From Rhizophagus clarus (taxonomy: Eukaryota > Glomeromycota > Glomeromycetes > Glomerales > Glomeraceae): 64,000 bases of DNA. Below the pieces are notes generated by a model. The model searched no databases, was not told the origin of the DNA, and saw only the letters and a program-made list of their open reading frames with translations. The translations under genes and the position numbers were made by a program. This document shows positions 46,721-58,095 of this stretch, in pieces (position 1 is the stretch's first letter; the number at the start of each line of letters is the position of its first letter). Where the stretch lies: the NCBI GenBank assembly GCA_015698045.1, contig BLAL01000043.1, positions 806,001 to 870,000 of the forward strand, written 5' to 3'.

Positions 46721-46895
46721 CAAAAAAATTAGGGGACTTTTTCAATCAGCCGATATGCAAATACTAGTTAATGTAACTAAACCATTAAAATTGAAATCTT
46801 TATTTATGAGTGAAATACTTGAATCAATCGAATTATTATTACAAAAATCTGGTGTTTATTTAGAAAATTTCGGTCAGTATAATGAATTTCTTTGA
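46704..46895 (+). CDS. Possible short hypothetical protein, starts in LINE target duplication
   Basis: 63-codon frame beginning with the ATG of the right-hand LINE target copy: MIKSDPKKIRGLFQSADMQI, then LVNVTKPLKLKSLFMSEILE and a leucine-rich end. No motif recognised. The pre-insertion site would have held the same ATG with its original upstream sequence at 45840-45890, so the LINE may have separated this frame from its promoter. It may also be a chance frame. Confidence 0.3.
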   Translation: MIKSDPKKIRGLFQSADMQILVNVTKPLKLKSLFMSEILESIELLLQKSGVYLENFGQYNEFL

Positions 46896-47979
46896 TATAA
46901 AATTTTATTATATATAAAATATTTATTAATATAGAAAGTCAATATAATTGTATTTAATAATAAGGTAATAAATTGTAAATATAATTTATACCATTTCAAT
47001 ATTTCAATATTGTGAATTGTTAATCAATTTTTATCTTTTTATCTGCATTATAATATAAATTATAAATAAATAAGTAGAATAGCAACCATAAATTAATATT
47101 ATGTAATATATTTTAAAGTTTTTGCTATCTTGCCCCTTGGTTAAATCACCTGGGCCGGGTTAAATCCCCTTTCAATATTTTATATTACAAATTTTTAATT
47201 TTGACCACAATCACGTAATAACAAAAACCATTTTTAATATTCGATTTTATTAAATAATAATAGGCTAGGTGTATATCCTTAACCATTAAAAATCTAAATC
47301 AATCCGCCCACCCTGCTTCACTCCAAAAGTAACCCCAGATTGAACTAGATCATAGCATTGGAGGATTTGGTACCTGCTTTTCTTACACTTCATTATTTTT
47401 ATGTAAAGAAAGAAATAAGAAACATCCCCAATATGACCTAAAAATTGAGGAAAGAAATTCATAAAGAAATTGTAAACTCTAGAAATACCGTTAATTCACA
47501 TATGGCTTTATCTGATATATAGATTACTACAATCATGCTTCCTCACGTAAGCAATATTCAAAACAAGAAGCCTTGCAGCCTTACTAACCTGAAGAGTAAT
47601 ACTTCTTTTACTAACATTTTTCCTATACTACGAACACCTGTATTTTCATCATTCGTACTCTTAAAACACACATAACGAAATAAAAAAGGGATCTTGAGAT
47701 GTCATTGTCTATGCCAAGCTTTTTAAATATCTGAAACAGGTTGTAAAAAATAATGTAAATATATATATATACGTATAATATCTTTGAGTATGGATTGTAA
47801 AGTCTAGGTCTTAGACCTAATAATTTGGTCCTAGGACCCGATCCACAGATCTTTAGGTCCAGATTTGATGTTTTAAAAAATCAAATCCAATAAGAATACA
47901 AAAATGGTAAGATTTATAAGATTATAGCAATCAATATGCTGATATACCGATATAAACTAAAATTATAAGGTACGTAATA
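46896..47979. other. Gene-free stretch
   Basis: AT-rich; no supported exon. GGTCYTAGGACC-type palindromic words occur at about 47806-47866 (TCTAGGTCTTAGACCTA and TTGGTCCTAGGACC). Confidence 0.5.
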
Positions 47980-48470
47980 ATGAGCGGTTCTTTTAACAGT
48001 TCAGATGACATGTTTGTCCCAAATATCGATGAACAAGCCTGAGACTTCGTTTAAAACTACAACATGGAAATATGTAAACTGTAAAGATCCATCTCACTCG
48101 GGAGTACCAGTATGTAAAACATGTGATTATGTGTTTTCTATTAAGTCAGGAAACTCCAGCATTGAACAGTATCTTGAGTAAATACTATATAGTAATTCAA
48201 AAATGTTTGAAAGCAAACAACTTTAAAATTTAAATGCAAGGACTCTTGGCTTGAGTAAGAGAAATTAGAGCGTGATGCAGTTATTACCTGGATAAGTGGC
48301 GACTAGCGCCTTTTCGGTGTTGTGGAGAATAAAAGTTTTTTCAAAATGATAAATGGTTTTGATTCTCGCTATAAATACCACAAAATTAAGGAAAAAGCAG
48401 TCCAAGAGTTCGACAAATGACGTTGTTGGCGTAGTAATCACGTGACATTGTGGCAAAGTATATAGAGCCG
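47980..48470 (+). pseudogene. BED-finger/hAT transposase relic
   Basis: After a degraded start (MSGSFNSSDDMFVPNIDEQA), a shifted frame reads WKYVNCKDPSHSGVPVCKTC and DYVFSIKSGNSSIEQYLE, a plausible BED zinc finger (Cys pair and trailing helix) as found at the N-terminus of hAT transposases. Further on, NKSFFKMINGFDSRYKYHKI resembles the start of the hAT catalytic region, on the plus strand in another frame. Multiple stops; inactive. Confidence 0.4.
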
Positions 48471-49722
48471 CCTAAGCCAAAGCCATCATAGCCTGTTATT
48501 TTTGATATTTCCGATTTATTTGATATATCAGTTTTATTTGATTTATCTGATTTATTTGATTTAATTGATTTATTTTATTTATTTGATTTATTAGTTTTAT
48601 TTGATATATTAGATTTATTTGTTATATTTTTAAATATATTTTATTTTGTATAAATATTCTGAAATTTCTTTTTAGTAGAAAAACATCAGAGAGTATAATA
48701 ACAAAGTTGTAATAACAAGTTCATATAATTAATAAATAAATTCTTTTACCTTATAAACGAACTGTCCCTTTGTGAATAGTGTGTTTTGTTGATTGGACTT
48801 GAGACATATCTATTGCATCCCTGTCTCCAAGTCATAGTTACCTGATCGACGAACTGACCAGAGTAACAACGTCTAAATATTCGTTATGATATACTAAAGT
48901 ACCTGGAAAAGTCCCCTTTAATGTAAATTTGTGAACGTCATCATTAAACAGTGAAGTGTATCTCGTTTTAAATATTCATTATGTAGACAAAAATTGGATT
49001 ATTCTGCGTTTTTTACTTGGAAACTGCAAGTGTTTATAGTATCCTTATTTCTTTAGTAGGGGACCTTCTATGATGCGAACAGTCTTGTAATGCATATTCA
49101 TAACAGGTTTGTTGAGATAAAATATCAATACAGTCCAATGGAAGTATTGCACATAGTGTCCAGAAATCACAGGAAATCATTTTATCTAGAGTTCACAAAG
49201 TGACATTTATTGTTCAAAGCGGCGTTGTTCATTAAATCATTTTGTTATAGTTCATATGTAAGCGTGTAAGAATGTGTTGTTCATCATTGTAAAGGTAAAT
49301 TGCGAAAGTAAAAATAATATTTTTGGTTTTATTTGTTTCTTTGAAAAAAACGTTTGCCTAGGAAAAAATGAGTTTCTAACAAAAAAAAATCTGCATTCGT
49401 GTAAACATAAATAGTACATCAAATAAGTTAAATCACCCTGGTTAACTGAATCATCCTGGTTAAAATTAGTCTCATACTGTACATTTTTTAATATATTATT
49501 AAGCTAACCTAAAGTTTAAATTCATTGGTCCTATTGCAACGCAACAGGTTACCAGCTAGCTAGTTTATATGAAAATAAATTTATTTTTGTTATCAATATT
49601 CTTAAAATAATAAAATTTGAAAAAGTATAATAAAAGTAATGAAAATAAAAAAAATATTTATAATTTATATAATCTGGAAATTCTAAACAATTAAAAGTTA
49701 ATTTCTTTTGAATGATTCTGTA
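48471..49722. other. Gene-free stretch with a TTTATTTGAT-type repeat
   Basis: At 48505-48635 degenerate 9-10 bp units (TTTATTTGAT, TTTATCTGAT, TTATTTGATTT) are repeated. Beyond that no exon or inverted repeat was recognised. Confidence 0.6.
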
Positions 49723-51899
49723 TCAAATTATGATTTTAATATCAGATTTCTTTATAAAAATATTTTCTGCAACTTCTGCACAACTAAAAAAAATTTTTAA
49801 TAAATATAAGTATCATTAAAAAAAATAGAAAATATAAAACAAATACCTCATAGGTGGATCAAAGGATACACATTTAACATCACTTGATAGATCTTTATCA
49901 CACCCACAATTAATTTGTTTAATTTCAATTCTCTTATTACTTTGCTTTAGAAAAATACAATCAATTTGTTTTGTAGACAATATGCTAATAAATCTGGGAT
50001 TGTCTTGAATTTCAATATACTTTTTCTTCTTCTTTGAATCAAAAGAAGATAACATACAAGCATTATGATTATGAAAGTTTGAAATAATAAGCACATGAAA
50101 AGAAAAGTCTGGCAAGCCTTTATGACAATATTTTTCTGAACAACAAGAAAATACACAAGCATTAATCTTATTATTTTCATCAACATTTTCTTCATCAGCA
50201 TTTCTTCCATTAGCATTTCCTCCATTAGCATTTCTTTCATTATTATTTTCCCCATTAGCATTTCTTTCATCAGAAATTCCTTTATAAGTATCAAAAAAAT
50301 AATGCCCAATGATAGTTTTATTACTTTCATTACTTAATACAGGAATTCCCAAACATAAACAATCTTCTGAATCACATTCAAGCTTCAATAATTCTGTAGA
50401 AAAATTACTATCCAATTTATTAAATTTAACTTTCAAAATGCTTAACCGAGCACTTAAATCTAAAGGTATAAGATTTAAATCTGTATATTTTCCAATTAAC
50501 ATCAACCTAATTTTTAATTTTTTCTTACATTCTTTTTGAATTACTCTTTGAACTTTTTGTAAAGTACTATCACATATTTTTACATAATGAATTAAAAGGC
50601 ATGCTTTTTTATTTGGAGGGTGAAGAATTTGACAAGTAAAATAATTACCATTTGATTTTTCTGTATCAATAACAGTTGCAAAAATATTACAATCTGCATT
50701 TTTTAGTCTATCTTGAATATCTTGTGGTAATTGAAACTTGACAGGCTTTCCAATTTTTAAGTCATAATCAAAATCTTTAACAGCTGAATAATGAATCTTT
50801 TTTCCGACAGATTCAATTATTTGTTTATGTAAATCTTCTGGTAATAGTTGAAAAATACTAACAAGTTCCCGAAGCTCTATACAATTCCAGCTTTTAGGAT
50901 CTTTTAAAGATTCTATCCAAGTTTTTACATCAAAATTTTCACTATTTGGCTCTCCTCCAATATATTCTGTATATGTGAATTATAATAAAACGACTTTCCT
51001 TTTGAATTATTAGAAGTTTTTGCTGCTTTTCCTGTCAGAACATTTGCTTTTGCATTCACAGACAGTTCATTAGATTTTTCTGCAGTATGACTAGTTGATA
51101 TCATAATATTATCAGAAATAACACTTCCGCCTAAAATAACTTTAATTGGAATAAATTGACCATACTCTCTAATTATTTGCTTAAAATTTTCAGGATCTTT
51201 AGAATTAATAGCATCTTTAACTCTTTGAATAAACTCTGTGGTTGGTTTTAATTCAAGAATCTTTAAAGTTGCCTTATGATACCTTTCAAAATGATAAATT
51301 TTATCAGTTGCAATATTAAATTTTTCATTTTTTGTCGCCCCAATTGACATTCCTATCCCTAAATTGTGCACATTTATATCAGCACCAAAAAATAAATTTC
51401 TATTTCTCATCTGATCTTTGTCCACCTTGTACTCAACATTTCCTTGTTGATGTCCTCCAGAACCAGTCTCAGTCAAATTACATTTCATCATTTCAAACGC
51501 TCTTTTACTTGCTCTCCTAATTTCATCAGAAGTCACAATACATCCATAATCTAATTGATAATTAATATTCAAAAATTTCCAAATATTTATTGTCAAATAT
51601 AAAAAATAAGTATTTCCTTTTTTGTGTACATAATCACGTAAAAGAACACCTTCATCCATTATTTCAGAAAATTCTTCATCATTTTCGGAGCATTTCTGTG
51701 CAAATGATAATGTATCATCAATTATACAAAACCCTATAAGTTCTTCACGAATTTTTGATAAATTATCTAAAAGATTTAATTCAACTGAACGAGGTGGAAG
51801 TGACGAGTTACATACATTCTTTATTATAACGTTAGTTTTAGACTTAGTATCAGGTTTAGTGTCAAATTTAGTATTAAATAATGATTTAAGAAGACTCAT
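49723..51899 (-). CDS. MACPF-like domain protein with a probable frameshift
   Basis: Start chosen at the first ATG (51899, MSLLKSLFNTK). The reading is open to 50925, giving a domain with QIIREYGQFIPIKVILGG, similar in layout to the Tyr-Gly-x-His-Phe...GG signature of the membrane-attack-complex/perforin fold. At about 50964 the coding text moves by one base: the other frame continues TEYIGGEP, DVKTWIESLKDPKSWNCIEL and runs open to about 49850. There an AG|GTATTT donor joins a final exon (49784-49723) ending at TGA. So one single-base indel separates two long frames. A low-complexity tract of NERNANG-type repeats lies around 50160-50290, followed by CCSEKYC. The MACPF assignment is by eye and could be wrong. 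The same region type recurs in the divergent neighbour at 52424. Whether it forms pores is not known. Confidence 0.6.
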
Positions 51900-52423
51900 T
51901 TTGCTTTTCTTTTTTTTACTTGGCAAATTTCTTTTAACTATGGCTGTTGTCGATCAGAATACAATATTAAGTTGGCGCTTTTACTTGCTACCATAATATA
52001 TTACGTGATACAATGCATTTTTTATCAAGTAAAATCAAAAGTAAGCTCCAAAAAAAGTGATATTACAATGATATTGCTTTCATTCTAACGCCGTACCGTG
52101 TACAACGTTATGAATGATGCGGGCGTTTGCGTGTTACCATAAAATACTGCGTGAAAAATGCATATTTATATCAAGAAATTGTAGATCAACTAGATCAACT
52201 CCAAAAAAAGCGATATTATACATTGATATTGTTTTCATTCTATGAATGAAAACGCCATACTGTGTAAGCGCCAAATGGCTCAAAAGTCGGGTATTTATTC
52301 TGAATAGATTTAGGGTAACTACCCTAGATTTTAAAGAAGGCTTATCTTTTTGGTTTTTTTGTACTCCTATTAATTCTCCTCTTATATACACTTAAAAGAT
52401 TTATTCCTCTTATTCTATTCGAT
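51900..52423. promoter_or_regulatory. Divergent promoter region with a duplicated module
   Basis: 524 bp between two head-to-head genes that share a MACPF-like region. Two direct copies of about 110-130 bp are present (about 51991-52103 and 52136-52267). Shared blocks are TACCATAAtA, AATGCAT, CTCCAAAAAAAG, CGATATTA-type and TTTCATTCTA followed by an ACGCCGTACCGTGT / ACGCCATACTGTGT end. TTATATACAC at 52382-52391 lies about 40 bp before the ATG at 52424 and could serve as TATA box for the plus-strand gene. Confidence 0.5.
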
Positions 52424-55400
52424 ATGTCCACTGATGCGCATTTAAAAATAGAACAATGTATAAAAGAAAATCATTTAAAACTTGATTATGATGAATTTAA
52501 CATAATAGAAGAGATAGGCAGCGGGTTAATTGGTAAAGTATATAAAGCAAACCGGGAGAAAAGTAGAAAATATATAGCTTTAAAGTCATTTAGTTTAGAA
52601 ACTAATATTGTTGAAGAAATTGTCCGTGAGGTATGTTAATTTTAATTTTTATTTATTTATTTTTTTTTTTTTTTTTGAACGAAATTTATATATCATACGC
52701 AAAGATGTTTAGATACAAACCCACATAACATGCGTAACATAATTGATTGAAATTAAATTTGTTTATTCTAGATAAAATTACATAAGGAAGTTGATTTTAA
52801 CAATATGATAATGGAACTGCATGGAATAACCAAGGATAATTCAGGTAAAAGAATTTTTTTTTTTTAAAAAAAAAAAAAGAAAGTAAATCTGAACGCTTTA
52901 ATTATTAATTTTTTTTTCGTTTTAGATAATTATTTTTTGGTAGTTGAATATGCGGAAGGAGGAACACTTCATAATTATTTAAAAAAGAATTTTTCTTCAT
53001 TAAGTTGGGAAGATAAATATGGATTAGCCCTTCAATTGACAGGTGCAATAAAGTGTTTACATGATAACGGAATAGTACATAAAGATTTACATTCAAAAAG
53101 TATACTTGTACAGCGAAATTCAATTAAGCTAGCAGACTTTGGATTAAGTAATCGTATCAAAGACGGCGCATTAAATTCATTTGATATAATTCCTTATATT
53201 GATCCACAAGTAATTAATATTGAAGAAAGGTTATTGGAAATATCTGGGAGAGAAAAACAGTATGAGTTGGATAAGAAAAGTGACGTTTATAGTGTCGGAG
53301 TATTATTTTGGGAATTGTCTAGTGGAAAGAAACCTTTCGCTGAAAAATATGATTCATCATTAGCAAAGAAAATTGCACAAGGATTAAGAGAAAATATAGT
53401 AAGAGGCACGCCCAAAGAATATTCTAATATTTATGAAGGTGGGTGATAATTTGTAATAAATATTGAAATTATTAATACAAATTTAAAATTTTTTGTTTCT
53501 TCTATTTTTTAAATCTTTTAGAGTGCTGGGATGATGATCCAGACAAAAGGCCAACAATTCAAAAAGTATTTACAGCTTTAACATCAATGGTTGAACAACA
53601 AATAATTCAAAAATTTAAGTTGAATTATGGATTATTCCTAGATGGATACAAAATAAAACCTAGCAAGCAGGCCGTATATAACGAAGGTGGTAAATTGAGT
53701 TTAAGCTTATATGAAGGTCAACCTTTGGTGTATACTTTTATAAATGACCGCAATAAGATTGAACTTGACGAAACTCTGCAATCATCAGATATATGCATTA
53801 ATTTTCCAATTGCTGAAATTACTTATACCGCTAGTTTGTCAGAGTCTTTTTCAAAGTTTACAGATGACGATGCCAAATTACATGAAAATTATGGTCATCA
53901 ATTCGCAAGAAAAGTTTTAGTTGGTGGTAAATTGTTTATTGATGATCTTAAATTACAAAAATTACAAATTGACTCTTACAAGTCCCTCTTAAATTGGGCA
54001 TATATTTCAACTAGATATAATGGTGAAATTCCATCTAATAATTTATCTGTCCCAAAGTTTGTTCCAGAAATCAAAACACAAGATGGAAAATTAGATACTC
54101 CTGAGAAGTTGATAATTTGGATGAACAATTTATATCAAAAGAATACGGCTGGTATAATTTCTTATAATGATCTCATTCCTATTTCTGAATTAAGATCTAA
54201 CATATCATCATCATCAAATAAAAAACAACAAATATTACACGGAATTGCTGATTTTAAAGATGAATTAAGCTTAGAAGACTGGGTCAAAGATTCTATATAT
54301 GTTAATCTTACAAGATTGATTAAGGATTTTCATCTTCTTCAAGGTTTAATAATAAATCCATATTTTGAATTAGAAAATAGCGAGAAAGTTTCAGTTGATT
54401 TCATTAATATTTCTGACATAGAGTTAAGTGATAAATTTTACTTGGAAATGATAAGATTAGAAGATGTTGCATCAAATAATAACCTTTTAATCAATGAGAT
54501 AAGCCCTTTTCCGTTTATTAAAAAAACTGGTATTAAATCCAGTGATTTAAGTCGCAAAGGTTATATGCATTTTCAAGTAAAATATGAAAAGTATAGAATT
54601 TCGTTGAATAAGAATGACATTAAACCTTCAGAAGAATTTAAACAAGATATAGAAAGAGCACTTGAAAGTATGATGCCATTTAAATATTTACAAGGTGTAT
54701 TTGATAAATATGGGCACTATTTTCCACTAGATATTGTTTTGGGAAAATCTCTTAAAAATATCTTTTCAATTGAAAAATTACAGTCTGAATTTTCTGCTAG
54801 AAAAATAATTGATTTAAAAACACCGATATCACCTGAAGATTTAAAGTTACGTTTGGATGAATTTGGTATTCCATATCTTTTAACACAAAAAGGAAATGTC
54901 GTTGAAGAAAAAAATTTACCCGAATGGATTCAAAATATAGATAATGGTTTAGAAATCATTGAGTTTGGTGAATTGGCATTTTTGTATGAAATTCTTGGTA
55001 CAGAACAAAAAAGAAAGATAGATATTATATTAAACACGCAAAAAGTAGATAGCTTCAAAATCATAATGACTGGAATTATTAATTTGAAAGATTCAGATAT
55101 TAATAATATTAAACGAATAAATATAGAGCCATCATTAGAAGGTCGAAATTATGAAGTTTTTGGATCAGTTATATCAGAAGATGGTAATACGAAACTAGAA
55201 AATTTTCTTGTTACATTTGGAATGTATGACTTTGATGGTTTTTCTGTAATGATAAACAAATTATCAGAAACAAACATCAATATAAAAGGATGCCACATTT
55301 TTTGGATGATCATTGGAAATCCTTCAAAATTATCAGTATTTAGTCCAAAGAATCGAGAATTACAAGTTTTAAACTGTATTAAAAAATCTATTACACTACA

Positions 55401-58095
55401 GCAACCAAATAATTCTTATTATTTAATCGAAACTTCTTACAAATTATCCGAAGGTCACATAATTTTTTTGAATGCACATTCTACAAATTTTGAATTTAAT
55501 AATGCTATTAAATTAGTTAGTTGTACCCGCAATTCTATTCGTATTGAATTAATTAAATCAAGTATAGTTAATGCTGATAATAATGATGATCAATTTGATA
55601 ATTCCTTAAAAAGTATTGAAATAATTATTTGTATTTTATCTTCAAATTACAAAAATTTGCAGATTGATAATAAGGAAGAAGGAAAATATTCTTTAAATAA
55701 AATTGGATACAATATAACTAAAACCAATTTTTTAGAAGGTATGATAAATTATTTAAATTATTTGGCTATTTCACATGGTATTTACCATACAACCAAATTC
55801 TTTATTAAAAAAAATATTTTACAATTTAGAATGTAAGCTATTTAATTTTATTATATTTTATGTAATATTTGCATCTAATTAATTAATAAATAATACTTAT
55901 TGCAGGGTGTAAGTCATATATTATCTATATTTCTGTCACTTATTGACTTAATTAACCAAGTTCTTTATTTAAAATATTATTTGGTACTTTATTTTAGTTG
56001 GTAAGTCGTATTTTATTATTACATATTTATATAATTTTTACATATAATTTAAACTAATTAATTTCTTTATTTAAAAAATTATTTGGTACTTTATTTAAGT
56101 TGGTAAGTCGTTTCCTATTATTACACATTTATATAATATTTACATATAATTTAAACTAACTAATTTTTTTATTTAAAAATTATTGGGTAATTTATTTTAA
56201 ATTATTCTGTAATTTATTTTAGATAGTAAGTCGTATTTTATTATTATATATTTATATATAATTTAAACTAACGAATTTCTTTATTTAAAAAATTATTAAA
56301 TAATAGGGCGTAAGTTATTTATTTAATTCTATTATTACATATTTACAGTGTAGAATATTTGCATATAATCTGAACTGACTAACTTCTTTATTTGAAAAAT
56401 TATTTAATAATAGGGCGTAAGTTATTTATTTAATTCTGTTATTACATATTTATATAATATTTACATATAATTTAAACTAACTAAGTTCTTTATTTAAAAA
56501 AATTATGTGGTTATTCACTTCAGATTGTTGTAAGTTGTTATTTATTATTATATCCATATAATGTTTATTCATAATTTAATTAACCGAATTTGATCCTTAT
56601 TTAAAATACTGTCTATTGCTTTAGTTGGTAAGTTATAAAATATAGACCATATATTATAAATAAACTAAAAATTTAAATTTATTATATTTATTAAATTTCT
56701 AATTAAATTTTAGAGTAAGTCATAATATTACTTTTTTTAATTTGAGTTTTAATATAAATTCTAATATATTTCAATTATTTAAATTATATGTAGATTTGGA
56801 AATAGTGAAAATGCAATTTTAGATGAATTTATTCTTAGAAAAGGATTAAAATGGATTCCTTATAACCAATTTAAAAATGTTAAATACCTTGATAAAGGAG
56901 GATTTGGTACTATATACAAGGCCATTTGGTTAAAAAGTAGTGAAGAGAAGGAAGTAGCTCTTAAATGTCTCATCAATTTGAATGAAAATAATTTAGATGT
57001 ATTTTTAAATGAAGTAAATTATATATTATTTATTTTTAATTTATTATAAATCATTTATATTAATATAACCAATTTTAATTTTTATAATTTTTATAGTGGG
57101 ATTGTCATGAAAAATGTTTAGAACCAATTAGAATTATTAATTTACATGGATTTACAAAAAATTCAGATACTTTGAATTATATGGTAGTAATGGATTATGC
57201 AAATAAAGGAAATTTAAGAAGTAATTTAACAAAAATAATTGAAAATAATTGGAACCAAAGGCTGTTTATGTTATATAAAATTATTTCTGGACTTGGAAAA
57301 ATACATGAGCAAAATCTTATTCATTGTAATTTCCATGATGGCAATATTTTAAATCATGAGGATGAAGAAGATGAGGATGATAAGAACAAGGTTTTTATTA
57401 GTGATTTAGGATTATGCAAAGCTGCAAATTTTTTAAAAGAATATGATATTTGTGGTGTTATTCCATTTATGGCACCTGAAGTTTTAAGGGGCAAACCATA
57501 TACTCAAGCTAGTGACATATATAGTTTTTCTATGATTATGTGGGAATTTACATCTGGAGTTCCGCCATTTAATGATAGAGCACATGATTTTCAACTCAGT
57601 ATAAGTATTTGTAAAGGTGAACGACCTGAAATTATTAAAAGTACTCCACAATGTTATGTGAATTTGATGAAAAAATGCTGGAGTGAGGATCCATTAAAAA
57701 GGCCATCTGCTAAAGAAGTAAGTAGTATTATTGAAAACTGGATTTTCTATCATGAAACTAATGATGATAAAACTAATGATGATAAAACTAGTGATGATAA
57801 AACTAGTGATGATAAAACTAATGATGATGAAACTAGTGATGATGAAACTAGTGATGATGAAACTAGTGATGATGAAACTTGTGATGATGAAACTTGTGAT
57901 GGTGAAATTAATGAATTTAATTATGGTAAAATTAGTAAAGAATTAAAAAACAACATCATGGAATTTATAAATGCACCAATTGGAAATAATAATCTTATTA
58001 CTGAATCTCACCCACAAGCATATTATACAAGTCGCTTACTTGATTTTACTAGTATAAAAGTGAATGAAATTTTAGAAAGTAAATGTTTAGATTAG
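52424..58095 (+). CDS. Kinase-MACPF-like-kinase fusion protein (1440 aa if spliced across the array)
   Basis: Exons 52424-52630, 52772-52844, 52926-53438, 53522-55832, 56794-57013 and 57097-58095 sum to 4323 nt and stay in one frame. Kinase I (residues about 25-275): GSGLIGKVYKA and ALKSF are present, DFG is intact (LADFGLS), but the catalytic loop reads HKDLHSKSI (Asn replaced by Ser) and APE is DPQ. Middle (about 280-1035): two YGH blocks, ENYGHQFARKVLVGGKLF and FDKYGHYFPLDIVLG, suggesting a MACPF-like fold. Kinase II (about 1035-1300): DKGGFGTIYKAIW, ALKCL, then HCNFHDGN, where the catalytic Asp is Asn, SDLGLC and MAPEV. A 15-bp repeat then encodes an acidic (N/S)DDKT/ETSDD tract, ahead of ESHPQAYYTSRLL. 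Both kinase domains may be inactive. Alternatively there are two genes: exon 4 meets a stop two codons past its donor, but the second part lacks its own ATG. Confidence 0.65.
55833..56793 (+). repeat. Array of ten tandem intron-like units
   Basis: Donor-type starts GTAAG(C/T) lie at 55833, 55909, 56001, 56103, 56226, 56310, 56417, 56530, 56628 and 56715. Each following unit ends in AG, most as TTTTAG, TTTAAG, AATAG or CAG. Between an AG and the next GT lie GGT, TTG, TTG, ATA, GGC, GGC, ATTGTT, TTG and A. Unit lengths including spacer run from 76 to 123 bp, and the middle units share TATAATTTAAACTAA and TTCTTTATTTAAAAAATTAT. Splicing from 55833 straight to 56793 is in frame. The array may be tandemly duplicated introns, recursive splice sites or 3-nt microexons. 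Confidence 0.8.
57757..57905 (+). repeat. 15-bp coding minisatellite, acidic pentapeptide
   Basis: About ten tandem copies of ACTAATGATGATAAA and variants (ACTAGTGATGATGAA, ACTTGTGATGATGAA) inside the last exon of the fusion gene. They encode TNDDK, TSDDK, TSDDE and TCDDE in blocks, so variants spread locally. It adds a flexible, acidic linker after the second kinase domain. Confidence 0.9.
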
